Assembly: GCA_038501785.1 (NCBI GenBank)
Contig: JBAMJR010000099.1
Span: 2,265,501-2,329,500, forward strand
DNA length: 64,000 bases
Origin: Myoxocephalus aenaeus
Lineage: Eukaryota > Chordata > Actinopteri > Perciformes > Cottidae
Direction: 5' to 3'
How positions within the stretch are numbered: position 1 is the stretch's first letter; each line of letters opens with the position of its first letter. Below the pieces are notes generated by a model. It was not told the DNA's origin. It did not search any database and worked only from the letters and a program-made list of their open reading frames with translations. Shown in pieces: positions 47,092 to 58,216 of the stretch. The translations under genes were made by a program, and so were the position numbers.

Positions 47092-47134
<43 letters not shown>
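47092..47134 (+). repeat. (TA)n microsatellite
   Basis: Uninterrupted TA run of about 21 units after an A-rich stretch. Confidence 0.95.
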
Positions 47135-47136
<2 letters not shown>

Positions 47137-47607
47137 GCTTGGTTTGATGTATCAGTAACAAGCAGCAACTTACTCGACAAGGTTGTAATGCTCCCATCTG
47201 TTGATAAGTTGTAGCGCACGGCGGTGGCAAACTGTGCACGCTAAGTGTACAATAACCACATGGGGAGCAAGGGCTTGTGGGTTGTAAATGCCAGAGAAGT
47301 GTGTATACTAACTAAGCTAAAGACAACTGTGAAACCCTGCCTGGTGTATCTAATTTTAGGATTGAACAAGTGCCAAAATGTATTTCCAATTAAAAGATAT
47401 AGTCTGTGTTTGGTTGGTGTTGTATTTGTATCTGGGTACACATTTGGGATTAGAGCTCTTTTACATGCCTTTATCTGTCCAATACAAAAACAGTCTTTAT
47501 TTACGTCTTTAAAGTATGTGTCACCAGCTGTAGGTCAGAGGGAGGAGAAAAACATGATTCACACTTTTTGTTCTTACTTTTTTGTTCTCTAAATATGCCA
47601 TCCTGAC

Positions 47608-48085
47608 AATGAATGAATATATACTTTATTAATCCCCAAGGGGAAATTTGGTGTCGAGTAGCAGCAATTTACAGACAGAAAATAAGATGTCAAAACAGCA
47701 GGGATGAAAGATATATACAATATTAATACTAATAAAAATAAAAAATAGCTGGGATGAAAGAAAAGAAAAAAGAACAGAGTATTAATTTAGGAATTAATTA
47801 AATTAAACTTAACCTTAAACAGTAGAAGTGCAAAAGTGCAAGTTATGTATGTGTATATGTGAAGTGTGAAGTGTAGATAAACAAACATGTACAGTGATTA
47901 ATCAGTCAGAGGATCTGGCAAGCGGTGACTTATTATAAAGCCGTAATGCCGTAGGCAGGAATGTTTTCCTGTAGCGGTCCTTGTGACAGCAGAGCGTGAT
48001 GAATTTCTTGGAGAAGGTGCTCCGCTGACCCTGCAGTAGGTGGTGGAGAGGGTGGTCCGGGTTGTCCAATATGGACAATCAGAGA
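47608..48085 (-). mobile_element. LINE 3' end, minus strand
   Basis: On the minus strand the frame reads SILDNPDHPLHHLLQGQRST, FSKKFITLCCHKDRYRKTFL and PTALRLYNKSPLARSSD to TGA at 47904-47902. NPDHPLHHLL...F...YR.TFLPTALRLYN is a typical C-terminus of teleost LINE ORF2 proteins (Rex1/L2-type). A 3' UTR and the AATTTCCCCTTGGGGATTAA box follow, with an (ATTC)n-type tail at about 47608-47620. The start is truncated near 48085. This family is distinct from the LINE at 36.5 kb. Confidence 0.8.
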
Positions 48086-50416
48086 CATTCTACCAGAGCT
48101 TATTTTCAGTTTATGTTATCTGTGGACTTGGAAGGTGCACTTTATTCCTTTTATAACTCAGTGCAGTAATGCTTCTCCACAACCTGGCATAATCAATACT
48201 CATGCTGTTTGATGATGTGCATAGCGGAAGGTGTTTGAGTGCACAAGTATTGGTGAGTGATCAGGTTTCTTACCATTTGCATTATGCTGTCAAACATGTT
48301 CACCATTTCTAAATTCACGAACAGCTGATCCACTGCAGGCCCAGTTGAAAAGCCCACGGCCGCCACTGACTCCCAGTATGCCTCTGCCAAGGGGATCCTT
48401 GTATATCTTTAACAATTACAAAGCTTAAATCACATCTTACCAATAATTTATTTTGTTGCGCATGCTTGAGGTATACTGTATGTGAAATATGTGTATTGCA
48501 CCCAGTCCAGAATTGTATTGTATTTCTTCAAATGTTGGTTACCTCACTGTTTGTGCATGTGTATCGTAAAGGCAGAGGTATTCAACAAACTATCTCTCTA
48601 TGGATGGATAAATGCTGTAAGAGTTATGTTTTCAATAAAAATAAAAATAACACAGTTAAAAGCTTAGCACACCCAGTGGGGCTTAAACGGGAGACCAAGT
48701 GAAAAGCACTTTGATATTGTCTCCTCATGGAACAACAGCGGTAACGCAGTTTGTACTTTTAGGTCAGGTTTAATGGAACCACAAGTAGTCAGAATTCTTT
48801 TCCCATTAACAGTCAATACGAAGCCTGAAGCTGTCGTCATATTTTGTCCTACGGCAGGCGTATCCACGACTGACCCCGTTTCAAGCTTGCTGAAACACAA
48901 CCTTTTTTGTTGCAGCTTGGGACCACATTTTCCTGCTTTAATCAGGACATTAATGGCCCTTAGTCACAGAGGCCCTGATAATAAACTCATTCACTGTAAA
49001 TTAATTAACAAACACAACAGCAGACAGTTAGAGGGAATTATGGAAATTGCTGCATGCATACATAATGGGACGTATAGTATGCTAATGCAGCATATATCAG
49101 CGTGATATTTAATGTTATCCAATGAGGAAAACAAATCTTCAAAACAAAGCAAGGCCTTTATGTAATCCATAAGCATTTATTTTCTTATAATTTGTTCAGC
49201 TACAGAACTGTTGTTGTGTGTGGGATGATTCTTGTTTATGGACACTCCAGCGGAGCCAATGCCTGGAAACTTTGGGCTTTAATGACGTTCTTCTGGTTCT
49301 GCTTCGTCCAAAGAAGTTAGTGGCAAGCAACAATAAATTATGACGGTCATGGAAACACAGCGGCAGCTATAAACTGGACGTGATACACAACAATACAAAC
49401 CTACGCTAATAACTCCTACTCACTGAACCACTCTGCCTTTCTCAGTCACAACATTATTACCATGAAAATGCAAGTCATCTATATTTCCCTGGACACGGAT
49501 GCCTTGTTCTCTCTCTTTCCTGAGGAATAGTGGACAGAGAACCGCAAGCAGTTGTTCGTGCTTCAAAAATGTCCTCCCACTAAGTGAACATGATGAAGGC
49601 AAGGGCATATTTGATATTAAATAATCACTGCTTTCAATGCTGTGGAAAAATGGGCTATACATCGTTTGTTGATGACATTCTTAAACACCAAAATGACAGT
49701 CAACCAACCGATGGATGATGTCACGGCAACTGCCCTCAACTTCTTGCATACATTATTGGTACAGACCCTGCACCACTCACCAACCAAGCAACGGTTACTT
49801 TACCTAGAGAAAACGTTTAGTAATACATATCTAAGCTTGAAATACCTGATGAAATGTCCGTCCCTTCCCTTCCTCCCTTTTTGCTACTACTGCATGTACA
49901 CAAACTTTCCCATTCTTTGCTTTCATCCTCTCTATAGTCATGGCAGGTTCACTTCTTAATGGATTAAAATGGCAAGTGAACCAGAAGCTACACTTCCTCA
50001 AGATGATGAATAACAACACTTTCTACTTCACATAAATACACAAGATAAAATTAATTGCTTATATGAACAAGCCCCCAACAGGCAGAGAAACACCAAAAAC
50101 CCATTACTGGACTACAGTGGCAACACAAAACACGTGGTTGGTTTGTTTCTGCTTAGTGTACCGAGAGATTCAAACGCAAGCAGATGCTTATAATGTACAT
50201 GCATACATAATTACTGAAGATGCATGTACTAAGACGCGCAAAAGGATACTTAAAGTTTTAATGTCGGGCTGTTGATTTTGCTGAATTTACCTTTCACCAA
50301 AGTTCCACACTGTGTATCCACTAATTCCGGGCAGCAACAAGGATTTTACTGCAACAACTCATGTCTTGCCTTACTCATTCATGAACATGAGGGAGGAAAG
50401 GGAGGAAGCCCACACT
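48086..50416. other. Unique non-coding DNA, no gene recognised
   Basis: Only short open frames without family features. The part at about 48870-49110 has homeodomain-type motifs (AAATTAATTAAC) and reads like candidate conserved non-coding DNA, which cannot be tested here. Confidence 0.45.
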
Positions 50417-50518
50417 CTACAAACTCCACACAGCTGCTGCTGGAAGGATAGGGATCAAACCCGGACCCCTCTTCCTGTAAGGCGACGGTGCTCTCCTCTA
50501 CACAACCCTGCAGCCCAG
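50417..50518 (-). mobile_element. SINE head fragment (tRNA-derived)
   Basis: On the minus strand: GGGCTGCAGGGTTGTG, an A-box-like stretch GTAGAGGAGAGCAC, CGCCTTACAGGAAGAG, the B-box-like GGGTTTGATCCC and CTGTGTGGAGTTTG, the order seen in the head of the teleost SINE at 55.4-55.8 kb. The 3' part with the GGAT tail is missing. Confidence 0.7.
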
Positions 50519-51298
50519 CATCAGGTATATCTGAACAATTTCTTCATTGAAGGAAGAACAAAGACAGATTTGGGATGGAAAATATGTTTGTGATCTTTTC
50601 CCAACTGGCTTTGGAAAGAGTTTGATTGACAGGTAGTTCATCAAATCACCTGCCAAGTATTTTTTGAAAGGACCTTCCATTTTACAAACAGTTTCCAATG
50701 ACGGCTTCTCAGATGGTTCTGTGTAACAAACCATCTGGCTCTTGTTTTCTATATTCTTACTAAAGAAATTACTAAACACTTGAAACCATGACAAGACCCA
50801 TCTGTGGGATTAACCAACACTCTCTGGATGCTAAGTAAGAATCCCAGGTCCTTTTAGGAAGGTCAATTTAAAGTACACGTTCACCTCCTGCCAGCTCAGG
50901 TTGAACAACCCAGACATAATTTGATCAGTGACTGAAGCCATGACGCTTCCTTATAGATTATACTGCCCAAAGAAGTGAGAATTCTATCATTTATTGAAAA
51001 AGAGCTTTCAAAGGCCCGTTCACAGATTATTATGGATAGACATAACAGGTTTGTAGAGGTTCCGGGGTTATCACACTTTCTATCACTGTGGAAGCCTTTT
51101 GCTGTCTTTGAAATTCCCTAGAACTGAAGACCAGAAATTGTCAATATATGCCTCAGAGTAGATTTCCATCCTGTTTGTTTCAGTACTTTATTTGTAATCA
51201 AACATAATAGAGGTGACTCTTTTTAGAAATGTTAGCTTATCAAAACAATTTGACAGGCTATACTGGCCAAGACGTATTTGCATGTTTTACATAACTCA
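50519..51298. other. No gene recognised
   Basis: Unique DNA between the SINE fragment and hAT copy 3. A 98-codon minus-strand frame (50498-50794) overlaps the SINE fragment and shows no family features. Confidence 0.5.
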
Positions 51299-51633
51299 GT
51301 TGCCGTCAGTGGCGGTGCGTCAATAGAGGGCGCTAGGGCGCCGCCCCTCCTAAAATTTTGCATGAAAAAAAAAAAAGAAGAAAAAAATAAAATAATATAT
51401 ACTGTCAAAAAACATTATATATCAAATAATTTAAATAAGAAATATACCGTGTTGACGCGCTAAATGTGTGTGGGAGACCGTAAGCCCCTGTCAACAACCA
51501 CTTAAGTTAAATATAATATATCGCCATTCATCATTACTGAGAAAAGCCCCTCCCCTCTCGGGGCGCCGGCCAAATGTGTGTCTATGGAAAGCTAACAAAC
51601 ATTTCACCCTCGTGACGGCAAGGACAGCTTCTC

Positions 51634-51729
51634 ATTGGCGGATGAAACGTGAATCTTCGGGCGCACGAATCTGCGCCCTAGCCAATGACATCGTTTCTTA
51701 TTGCAACGTGGTTGGACTATTCGTCCAAT
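51634..51729 (+). promoter_or_regulatory. CCAAT-box cluster of the hAT derivative
   Basis: An inverted CCAAT (ATTGG) at 51634-51638 and direct CCAAT boxes at 51682-51686 and 51725-51729 lie 92-187 bp upstream of the ATG at 51821. Clusters of CCAAT boxes are typical NF-Y-type promoter elements. In copy 1 the middle box is changed (CAAAC) and in copy 2 the last is changed (CGAAT), so copy 3 is the only one keeping all three. Confidence 0.55.
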
Positions 51730-51820
51730 CAGAGACCTTTATCATTCCCTCACACCCCATATAGCTCCCACGTAGCTACGCGAGCAACACACAGCTAGCA
51801 GAGACTTTGATTATGTTAGT

Positions 51821-51991
51821 ATGGCGACTGAAAACTCTGTGGTATCTCTACGCGAAACACCTTTCAATCCACGATCAGATGTTGACAAGAAGAGGCTGAA
51901 AGAGTTGGGACCCGAACGTCCGGATTTAAATATTCAGCAGCAAAGCAGTGAAGCTACATGCACCAAGCTACATGCTAACCGGAGCTGCTAG
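51821..51991 (+). pseudogene. N-terminal exon of hAT/ZMYM1-like transposase, copy 3
   Basis: A 56-residue frame from ATG 51821, MATENSVVSLRETPFNPRS, to LKELGPERPDLNIQQQSSE and a stop, the same as in copy 1. Beyond it, the stretch near 52019-52078 reads SGSEQPRKRRAVKEDELEGL, with a basic RKRR cluster, just before a donor-like GTGAGT. The zinc finger and catalytic core are absent, so no transposase can be made. Confidence 0.65.
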
Positions 51992-52223
51992 CTGGAGGCT
52001 CCGTGTGCAGTGGCTCTGAGCAGCCGAGGAAGCGCCGGGCTGTGAAGGAAGATGAGCTTGAAGGATTGCTGCAGAAGTGAGTGTCAAAATCAGCAGATGC
52101 CTGTGTTAGAGTTTAATGTTTTATCTTTCCCACAGCAGAACACATGTTGGACATTGCTAGATTTGGGTGGATATCATATCAGGCTATAACTTTATCTAAA
52201 ATACCAATTCAACCCCCAACAAG

Positions 52224-52226
<3 letters not shown>

Positions 52227-52254
<28 letters not shown>
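52227..52254 (+). repeat. (GT)14 microsatellite in hAT copy 3
   Basis: Same intronic site as the (AC)27 of copy 1 and (AC)8 of copy 2, on the opposite strand. Confidence 0.95.
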
Positions 52255-52420
52255 CATAGCTACAGCCATCAAGGTGGCTCCTGGCCTTTTGTCTATGTTG
52301 CTGAGCCATCAAGACACACAAAACATAGTTTTTTGTCTGTAGTATGAAGCCTGTTTGTAGTAGATATTTCCCCACAACTTATCTTACTGTCTCTGTCTCT
52401 CTCTATATATTTATCTGTAG

Positions 52421-52570
52421 GTTTGTGACACCATACTTGGACACACCAGGGAACGCTTTGCCTTCAAAGACCACCTCACCAGTGCCACCTTACTGCAGGG
52501 CCCCCAGTTTGAATGCTACGTCAATGTATTCCCTGAAGTTGCTCTGGCCACCACATTGAATGTTTCTTAA
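52421..52570 (+). pseudogene. Internal hAT transposase exon, copy 3
   Basis: Follows a pyrimidine-rich tract and CTGTAG. It reads VCDTILGHTRERFAFKDHL, TSATLLQGPQFECYVNVFP, EVALATTLNVS and stop, as in copy 1. Phase 0 at the acceptor gives the family-like frame, but joining to the donor near 52077 does not obviously keep phase, so a spliced fusion protein is doubtful. A poly(A) signal follows at 52655. Confidence 0.6.
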
Positions 52571-52784
52571 ACCATTCTGCTCTGAACCTCTCATGCCCAA
52601 AGTTACAGTTTGTTGATAGTTGTTATTGGACAGTGTTGAGCACTGTTTTCTTGAAATAAAGCTTTGTTTTTTAGAATATTCTACTCCAAACCTCTTTTCT
52701 TCTCCTTGTGGAGTGCTATTTAAACCGCGCCGCCCAACTGCGCCCCCCCCCAAAAAAAAGTCACCAGCCGCCACTGGTTGCCGT

Positions 52785-55417
52785 CAACATCGCGTGCAAC
52801 CATTCAGAAAAAAGAAACACATGAAGCCTCTAGTCACGGCTGCACAAAGGCAGTAAAGGATCACTGGCTGCTTATATGGAAACGTAAAAGTGAATTTGTG
52901 TGGATCCATTGTGTGCTATTGCTTTGTGAACACATGTGTGTGCTCAAATTTCGTTATCTGTTTGTTTGATTGATTATACAGTAGCCATTTAGCACATTCA
53001 TACTTCCCTTCCTATCAATCAATGTTTTCTTTTCACATACACATCTGTGTTTAACAAGCCATATCAGCGGTGAAGGAGGCCCAGCTACTGGCATATTAGC
53101 CACCTTTGGGTAAGCCAAGTGCTGTGTAAATACACAGGGGACAGAGGGGATGAGCTGTGGCGCTCTGTTAGCCCTAATCTAGGAAGACACCTAATCTCCA
53201 CAATCCCTTGTGACACCTTCTCTATCACTCCCAGATGGAAGGGTATCATTCCTGAAGAAACGACCTGACAGTATCACTGGAGAGAATTCCCAAAAATAAT
53301 CTGCGCCTCAAAGGCCAGATCTACAGATTAATTAAGAACTTGTTTGTATTCTCTGGAATAGATGAGGTGTGATGAGACTTTTGAAATGTTTTATTTATTT
53401 AGTTTGGAATTTTAACCCGTCTAATTAATCAATGATAACATTTTATATTTTAATGTAATTTAAGTGTTCTGTATCTTATATCAGATCCTTTTTAAATCAC
53501 ACATGTTATTCTGGTCAGGGTGTCATAGTATTAAGTGCCAAAGGGTTATGTGTATTATATGCTGTGTTTAATGCAAATGAAAAGTATTCCATTTAGCACT
53601 GCTCTCATTGGTAAATACTTTAATTGTAGAGGCGTGAGCATGTATCCCCAAAGATAAAAAATTACGTTCTTGTCTCCTATCCATGTACTTCAGTAAGGGT
53701 TTTGGTTTTAGAATGAGATGTAGGTGGTGCTAGAGAGAAAACATAATAAAGTCCTCTGAATATGATCCTTGTACAGTAACACCTCCAACACTTAGAATCA
53801 GATATGGGCTGCAAGGACGGACGTTGCATAATTCAATTGGCTGCTCCTGAAGGACATTTAAACACATGCATCTGGTTTGAGCATTCTGTTGAATTTACTG
53901 GCTAGAAACAAGCAATGGAGTGCGTTTTTTTTTTTACTGGAACAATCGCTTTCCTGTGGAAGTAAGCTGAATCTCGACCCTAATTTGGTTACTCACACTT
54001 AAATGTTACTAATAGCGTGCCTGCACTTCAAATATCACTTGAAAGGTGATTGGGAGAGAAGAGAAAAAACAACAACCAATTTCCATTTTTGAAGCACCGT
54101 TCTGGCAGGTGGAGTGCTAATGAGCAGTTCTATGATCCATTAATCGGGATCTCGTTTGTACATGGCCGTCATAACAAAGTGGCACTTGGGTTTGCAGGGT
54201 TCCATCAGAAGGGTTAATGGAGACAATGGTACTAATCAGTCCAAAGCAAACAATCCTCCTCCTGTTTAAATTCACCATTGGCCAATCAATCAGAAAGGAA
54301 AGAGCTTATTGGGGTGCCTAGTTTAAATGTACAAATGTGCATCATTGTCATCAAAATGGCCTTATGTGCAATGCTTAGCATGCACAAGGGGGGCTACACG
54401 TGTATCTTGTTCTGGTATACAGAACAAATGTTAATAACTTACGAAAGGTAGGGGATGGTGTATCGGCAGGGCTTGAAGGAAGTTTTATGACCATACTCTG
54501 ACTCCCAAAGTTATTGAATATAGATGCATAATGCAGTTGTGATTATAGTTGTGAGCTTTCTCAGGAATAACATCCAGACCGCCTGAGGAAGAATTCTGCA
54601 CTTAAGTCCCATAGAGAAAAAAAGTTAACATTTTGGGTTAATTTGTTTTTTATGACCAAAGCTTTGTGTTTGTATGGTCACACCACTGTTAAACCTCAGA
54701 CCATATTACCTCTGCTGTCCCCATCCATCATATCTTACATAATCTACAAGTTAATCGGCTCTCGTAGACTTCTTTCCCCCTCCACATTGACCTTTAGACC
54801 AAATAATGTATATGCTCCACCTTTTTACCAGTATTGTGAATTAAGATGTCACGGAGGATTACAAGATGAGCTGATATTGGCACATACAAAGCAGGAGATG
54901 CAACACCTACGTAGGTGTCTTGTTGCTGAACATAAAGGGAGAGTGTGGAGGCCCAGCCTTGACCTTCTGAGTTAACCATTGATCAAGAGCCAGATGACGA
55001 GCGTTGAATAAGAAGGTGACTGGTGAAAAAGAGGGTGACTATTGGTGTTGAAAAAAAGAAAGCTTTGAGAGCTTTTTGCTCTGTGGCAAAGCCAATGGGA
55101 TGAATATTGGGGTGAATAGTACATCTTGATCTTAATCTAAACAGTAATGTCCTCCTATATAGCTTCCATTCCATCTAAAAGTGGCATGGGGGGAAGTTCC
55201 CTGTGTTGAGAATGTACATAAATGCATTTTTGGATGAGGGTTTGTTGGTACTGTGGGTTCACTCAAAAGATGTTTCTACCATCGTAACGCGTCATCGTAA
55301 CACGTCATCGTAACACGTCACCATATGGTCTGTGGCAAGATTGAAGTTACGCTACTTACCAAAATAACTATAAACCCAAACAGAGTTTAGTAGTTGATCT
55401 TTGCATTGTCATAAACT
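52785..55417. other. Unique non-coding DNA, no gene recognised
   Basis: No transposon ends or domain-bearing frames. About 54100-54300 has a run of TAATGAG, ATTAATCGG and CCATTAATC-type motifs and balanced composition, an enhancer-like look. A 13-bp tandem repeat lies at 55281-55319. The 110-codon frame at 54643-54975 has no family features. Confidence 0.45.
55281..55319 (+). repeat. 13-bp tandem repeat, three units
   Basis: Units ATCGTAACGCGTC, ATCGTAACACGTC and ATCGTAACACGTC, followed by a CCATATGG palindrome. CpG-rich in an AT-rich setting. Confidence 0.9.
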
Positions 55418-55431
55418 CCATTCAGGTCCAT

Positions 55432-55773
55432 TCCATTATCCAAAACGCTTATCCTATTTAGGGTCGCAGGGCGCTGGAGCCGATCCCATCTGTCATTGGG
55501 CGGAGGCAGGGTTCACCCTGGACAGGTCGCTAGTTTATCTCAGGGCACATATAGAGACAGACAACCATTCACATTCACACCTACGGGCAATTTAGAGTCT
55601 CCAACTAACCTAAACTGCATGTCTTTGGACTGAGGGAGGAAGTGGGAGAAACCAGAGGGAACCCATGCTGCCACGGGGAGAACAAACCGTGCAAATTCTA
55701 CACAGAAGGACCACCGGGGATCGAACCCGGGCCCCACTTGCCAGTGCTAACCACTGCAGACACCGTGCAGCCC
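55432..55773 (-). mobile_element. Near full-length teleost tRNA-derived SINE
   Basis: On the minus strand it begins GGGGCTGCACGGTG with an A-box-like GCAGTGGTTAGCACTGG (55757-55741) and B-box GGTTCGATCCC (55727-55717), the tRNA-type promoter. The body follows (TCTGTGTAGAATTTGCACGG, CCAAAGACATGCAGTTTAGG, TCTAAATTGCCCGTAGGTG, CGACCTGTCCAGGGTGAACC, GGGATCGGCTCCAGCGCCC, AAATAGGATAAGCG) and a short ATGG-type tail. It is flanked by a 14-bp duplication with one mismatch, CCATTCAGGTCCAT at 55418-55431 and CCATTCAGGTTCAT at 55774-55787. It would be transcribed by RNA polymerase III and moved by a partner LINE. Confidence 0.88.
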
Positions 55774-56904
55774 CCATTCAGGTTCATATGTTCATATTTT
55801 AGTGAAATAAACAAAGGAATATTTTTAAATGCTTGTTAAAAAGAAAAGAAAAGAGGAAGTCAATAAATATCAATGTTGAAAACCACAAGATAATAATTAC
55901 AAAATGACACAAAAAGCCATCAATCTTTACAAATTAGATTGACAATGCCAGCTTATTACAGTAATTGAAACAGTCATTGTTCACCACATGCATTTCCACC
56001 TCATACAGTGAACCATGCATTTATGTCGGGGCCATAATATAAACACTTGACAGGGGGTAAGCCTTAATGAGTCAACATGGAGAGCTGTTAACTGTGCAGT
56101 ACTGAATGATTTATAGTCATGCTGAAGACTGTGGCCAGTTAAGTTGAAATATTACTCAATGCATGAAGCAGTTCATCTCTTCTCCTCATTTTGTTGGCTT
56201 GTCCTATCATGTCTTTCTGTCTCGTCTGTTCAACCTATATTTCTTCTCTTCTCCATATTTCAATTTATATAACGTATGTATGGGCAGCACACCATTACAG
56301 TAAACCTATAAACAATACAAAAGTGCAAATATTGAAAAATATAAATAAATTAGTATGTAAACGATCAGTGTTAACCAATATGAAGTGAGCATGACACAAA
56401 AGAGAAAATGCACGGTATAGACAAAGGGGACATGGCAGGCAATGGGCCCTAATCAAATGTCCCCATTTGGGAATTAATACGGCACCAATGCCCATTGTAA
56501 AGAGACTAGATTTTCTGCTTCACTCCCCCTCTCTCCTCGGTGAATACTTGAATAAGGTCCCACTGTTAGTCATGTGTCATCTCCAACCAATGTGTAGTGA
56601 TATGCAAAATGGCACCGATCTACTCAGGAGACAAAAAAAGAGACAAAGCAAATGTCAAACTGTGTGAGACTGGGGGTGCAGGGGTGGGGGCATGTTGGTG
56701 TCATGGGGAGGTTATGCTAAATCTCTCTGTGCATGTGTGTCTGCTCCCTAAAAGGCTTAAATGTGCAAGCAGATGTGCGCAAACACGCGTTCGTTACTTA
56801 TGCGTGTGTGCATGTGCGTATGTGTTTGTGTATGCAATTATAAGATTCATCAGACATTACCTTTACACAACTATCTCCCCCTGTCACCCAACAATCCCAT
56901 CAAA

Positions 56905-56907
<3 letters not shown>

Positions 56908-56972
<65 letters not shown>
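56908..56972 (+). repeat. (AC)n microsatellite
   Basis: Uninterrupted run of about 32 units. Thr/His-rich frames that cross it are artefacts. Confidence 0.97.
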
Positions 56973-56973
<1 letters not shown>

Positions 56974-57790
56974 GTCTCACAAGGCTTGATACTTAATGCA
57001 TGGGGGAAGGAGGGTGTCTGGTGTTACTGTGGGGCCCTAAGCCGGTTAATGACGCCGGGCACCAGAAGCCCCACAGATGGCTAATCTAACCTTTGTCTTT
57101 CCTACCCAGCCCCTTTGAGCAAAGTCCCATCCCATTGGCCCCCCATGCAGCATGCTACTGTTTACCCCTATTCTAACCAATTCTAATCCTGTTTAGCAAC
57201 ATTCACAGAAATCTGAATGGCCTTTCCCCCCAACCCTCTCCCATCTCCCCTCTCTTTTCTCTCTCTCTCCCCTCTTCTTTTGTTTTTTCAAATGATAAAA
57301 CGGGACGGCTCGGTGAAGAAGGGCCACGGTTATCCTCACTTGTGTGAGAGGAGAGATAGGGCCACTGGGGAATGAGGTGGGAAGGCTGAAAGCATGAGGG
57401 AGGGTGGGAAGACCTTGGAATGTTCAGGGTTTCTTTCAAGGCAAGTTCATGCCCCAGCTAATTAACGATTATGCTTCATAGTTCTTGCATTCACTAATAT
57501 GCGCAGATGATGGATATGGTGCTGACATCTCCTAGCCCCCTGATGCTGCTCCCAGAGCCTCCCTCTCTCTTTTGCTCGCATAGCCTGTCAGTCCAACTTC
57601 GCTGTATCAATCTGAGGCCCCATTCTGGTTGACTGATATTCCCAAAATTCCTTTCTCTCTATCTAGAGGGAAGTGTCTGTGTGTGAGGACAGCATTGTAT
57701 GTGACATATAAAAAGGCCTCAGCTTTTAATCACATTGCTCCTAAGCGCACATATGCATAACTAGACAACTACACACACATGTACACACAT

Positions 57791-57792
<2 letters not shown>

Positions 57793-57872
<80 letters not shown>
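57793..57872 (+). repeat. (AC)40 microsatellite
   Basis: 80-base uninterrupted run, the longest pure dinucleotide run of this type in the window, preceded by two ATGTACACAC units. Confidence 0.97.
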
Positions 57873-57873
<1 letters not shown>

Positions 57874-58116
57874 GGCTGCCTGTAACCTCTACACAAGCAG
57901 GAATGTCACAAAGCAGCCTAGAGAGGATCAGTGGATTGGGCCTGTGTGTTCACTTTGCCCTTTCTGCTAGTCTTTTCACTTTTGTTTCCATACATATCAA
58001 AGCATTTTTTACTTCTTTTGCTTAGCCTGCTAATATGACACATTGCCATTTATACTGATTTGAATAAGTGGATAAGAGGCTCAAAGGCCCACACAGAATA
58101 GGGAATGACTTGAAAC

Positions 58117-58216
58117 TCTTTCATCGCCCGCTGAAAAGGACATTGTTACTGTCCGACCTCACCGCCGAGTTCCAGAGGCATTTCAGCAGTGCAGGAAGAT
58201 TACAGGCGATGAAAGA
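58117..58216. other. Nested inverted repeats, possible structured element
   Basis: TCTTTCATCGCC at 58117-58128 is a perfect 12-bp inverse complement of GGCGATGAAAGA at 58205-58216. Inside, CTGAAA (58131-58136) pairs with TTTCAG (58181-58186), and GGACA (58138-58142) pairs with TGTCC (58150-58154). The pairs nest in order, so a branched hairpin of about 100 nt is possible in DNA or RNA. No terminal duplication or RNA-gene promoter was seen. Confidence 0.45.

Larger units (their letters stand above)
41191..47607. other. Mostly unique non-coding DNA
   Basis: No gene recognised over about 6.4 kb. A pyrimidine-rich stretch at about 43040-43220 and a purine-rich stretch at about 43590-43900 make Ser/Leu- or Phe-rich frames that are not genes. 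Microsatellites lie at about 46555-46627 (AC, interrupted) and 47092-47134 (TA). Confidence 0.5.
51307..52776 (+). mobile_element. hAT-type deletion derivative, copy 3
   Basis: Perfect terminal CAGTGGCGG/CCGCCACTG with a perfect 8-bp duplication GTTGCCGT at 51299-51306 and 52777-52784. It is in plus orientation, the reverse of copies 1 and 2. Layout: GC-rich end with GGCGCTAGGGCGCC, AT-rich leader, three CCAAT boxes, N-terminal exon (51821-51991), RKRR-bearing stretch, donor-like AAGTGAGTG near 52077, (GT)14, acceptor CTGTAG at 52420, exon 52421-52570, AATAAA at 52655-52660, right end. It is nearly identical to copy 1 and shares its internal deletion, so both came from one already deleted source. 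Confidence 0.93.

Noticed and set aside
54643..54975. 110-codon frame MFFMTKALCLYGHTT...
   Set aside because: Mixed composition, but no motif, no splice context and no copy elsewhere in the window. This length is expected by chance in 64 kb.
55281..55319. CRISPR-like array
   Set aside because: Units are directly adjacent with no spacers, and the genome is evidently eukaryotic.
56597..57084. 130- and 107-codon plus-strand frames
   Set aside because: They cross the (AC)n microsatellite, producing Thr-His runs, and lack splice or domain support.
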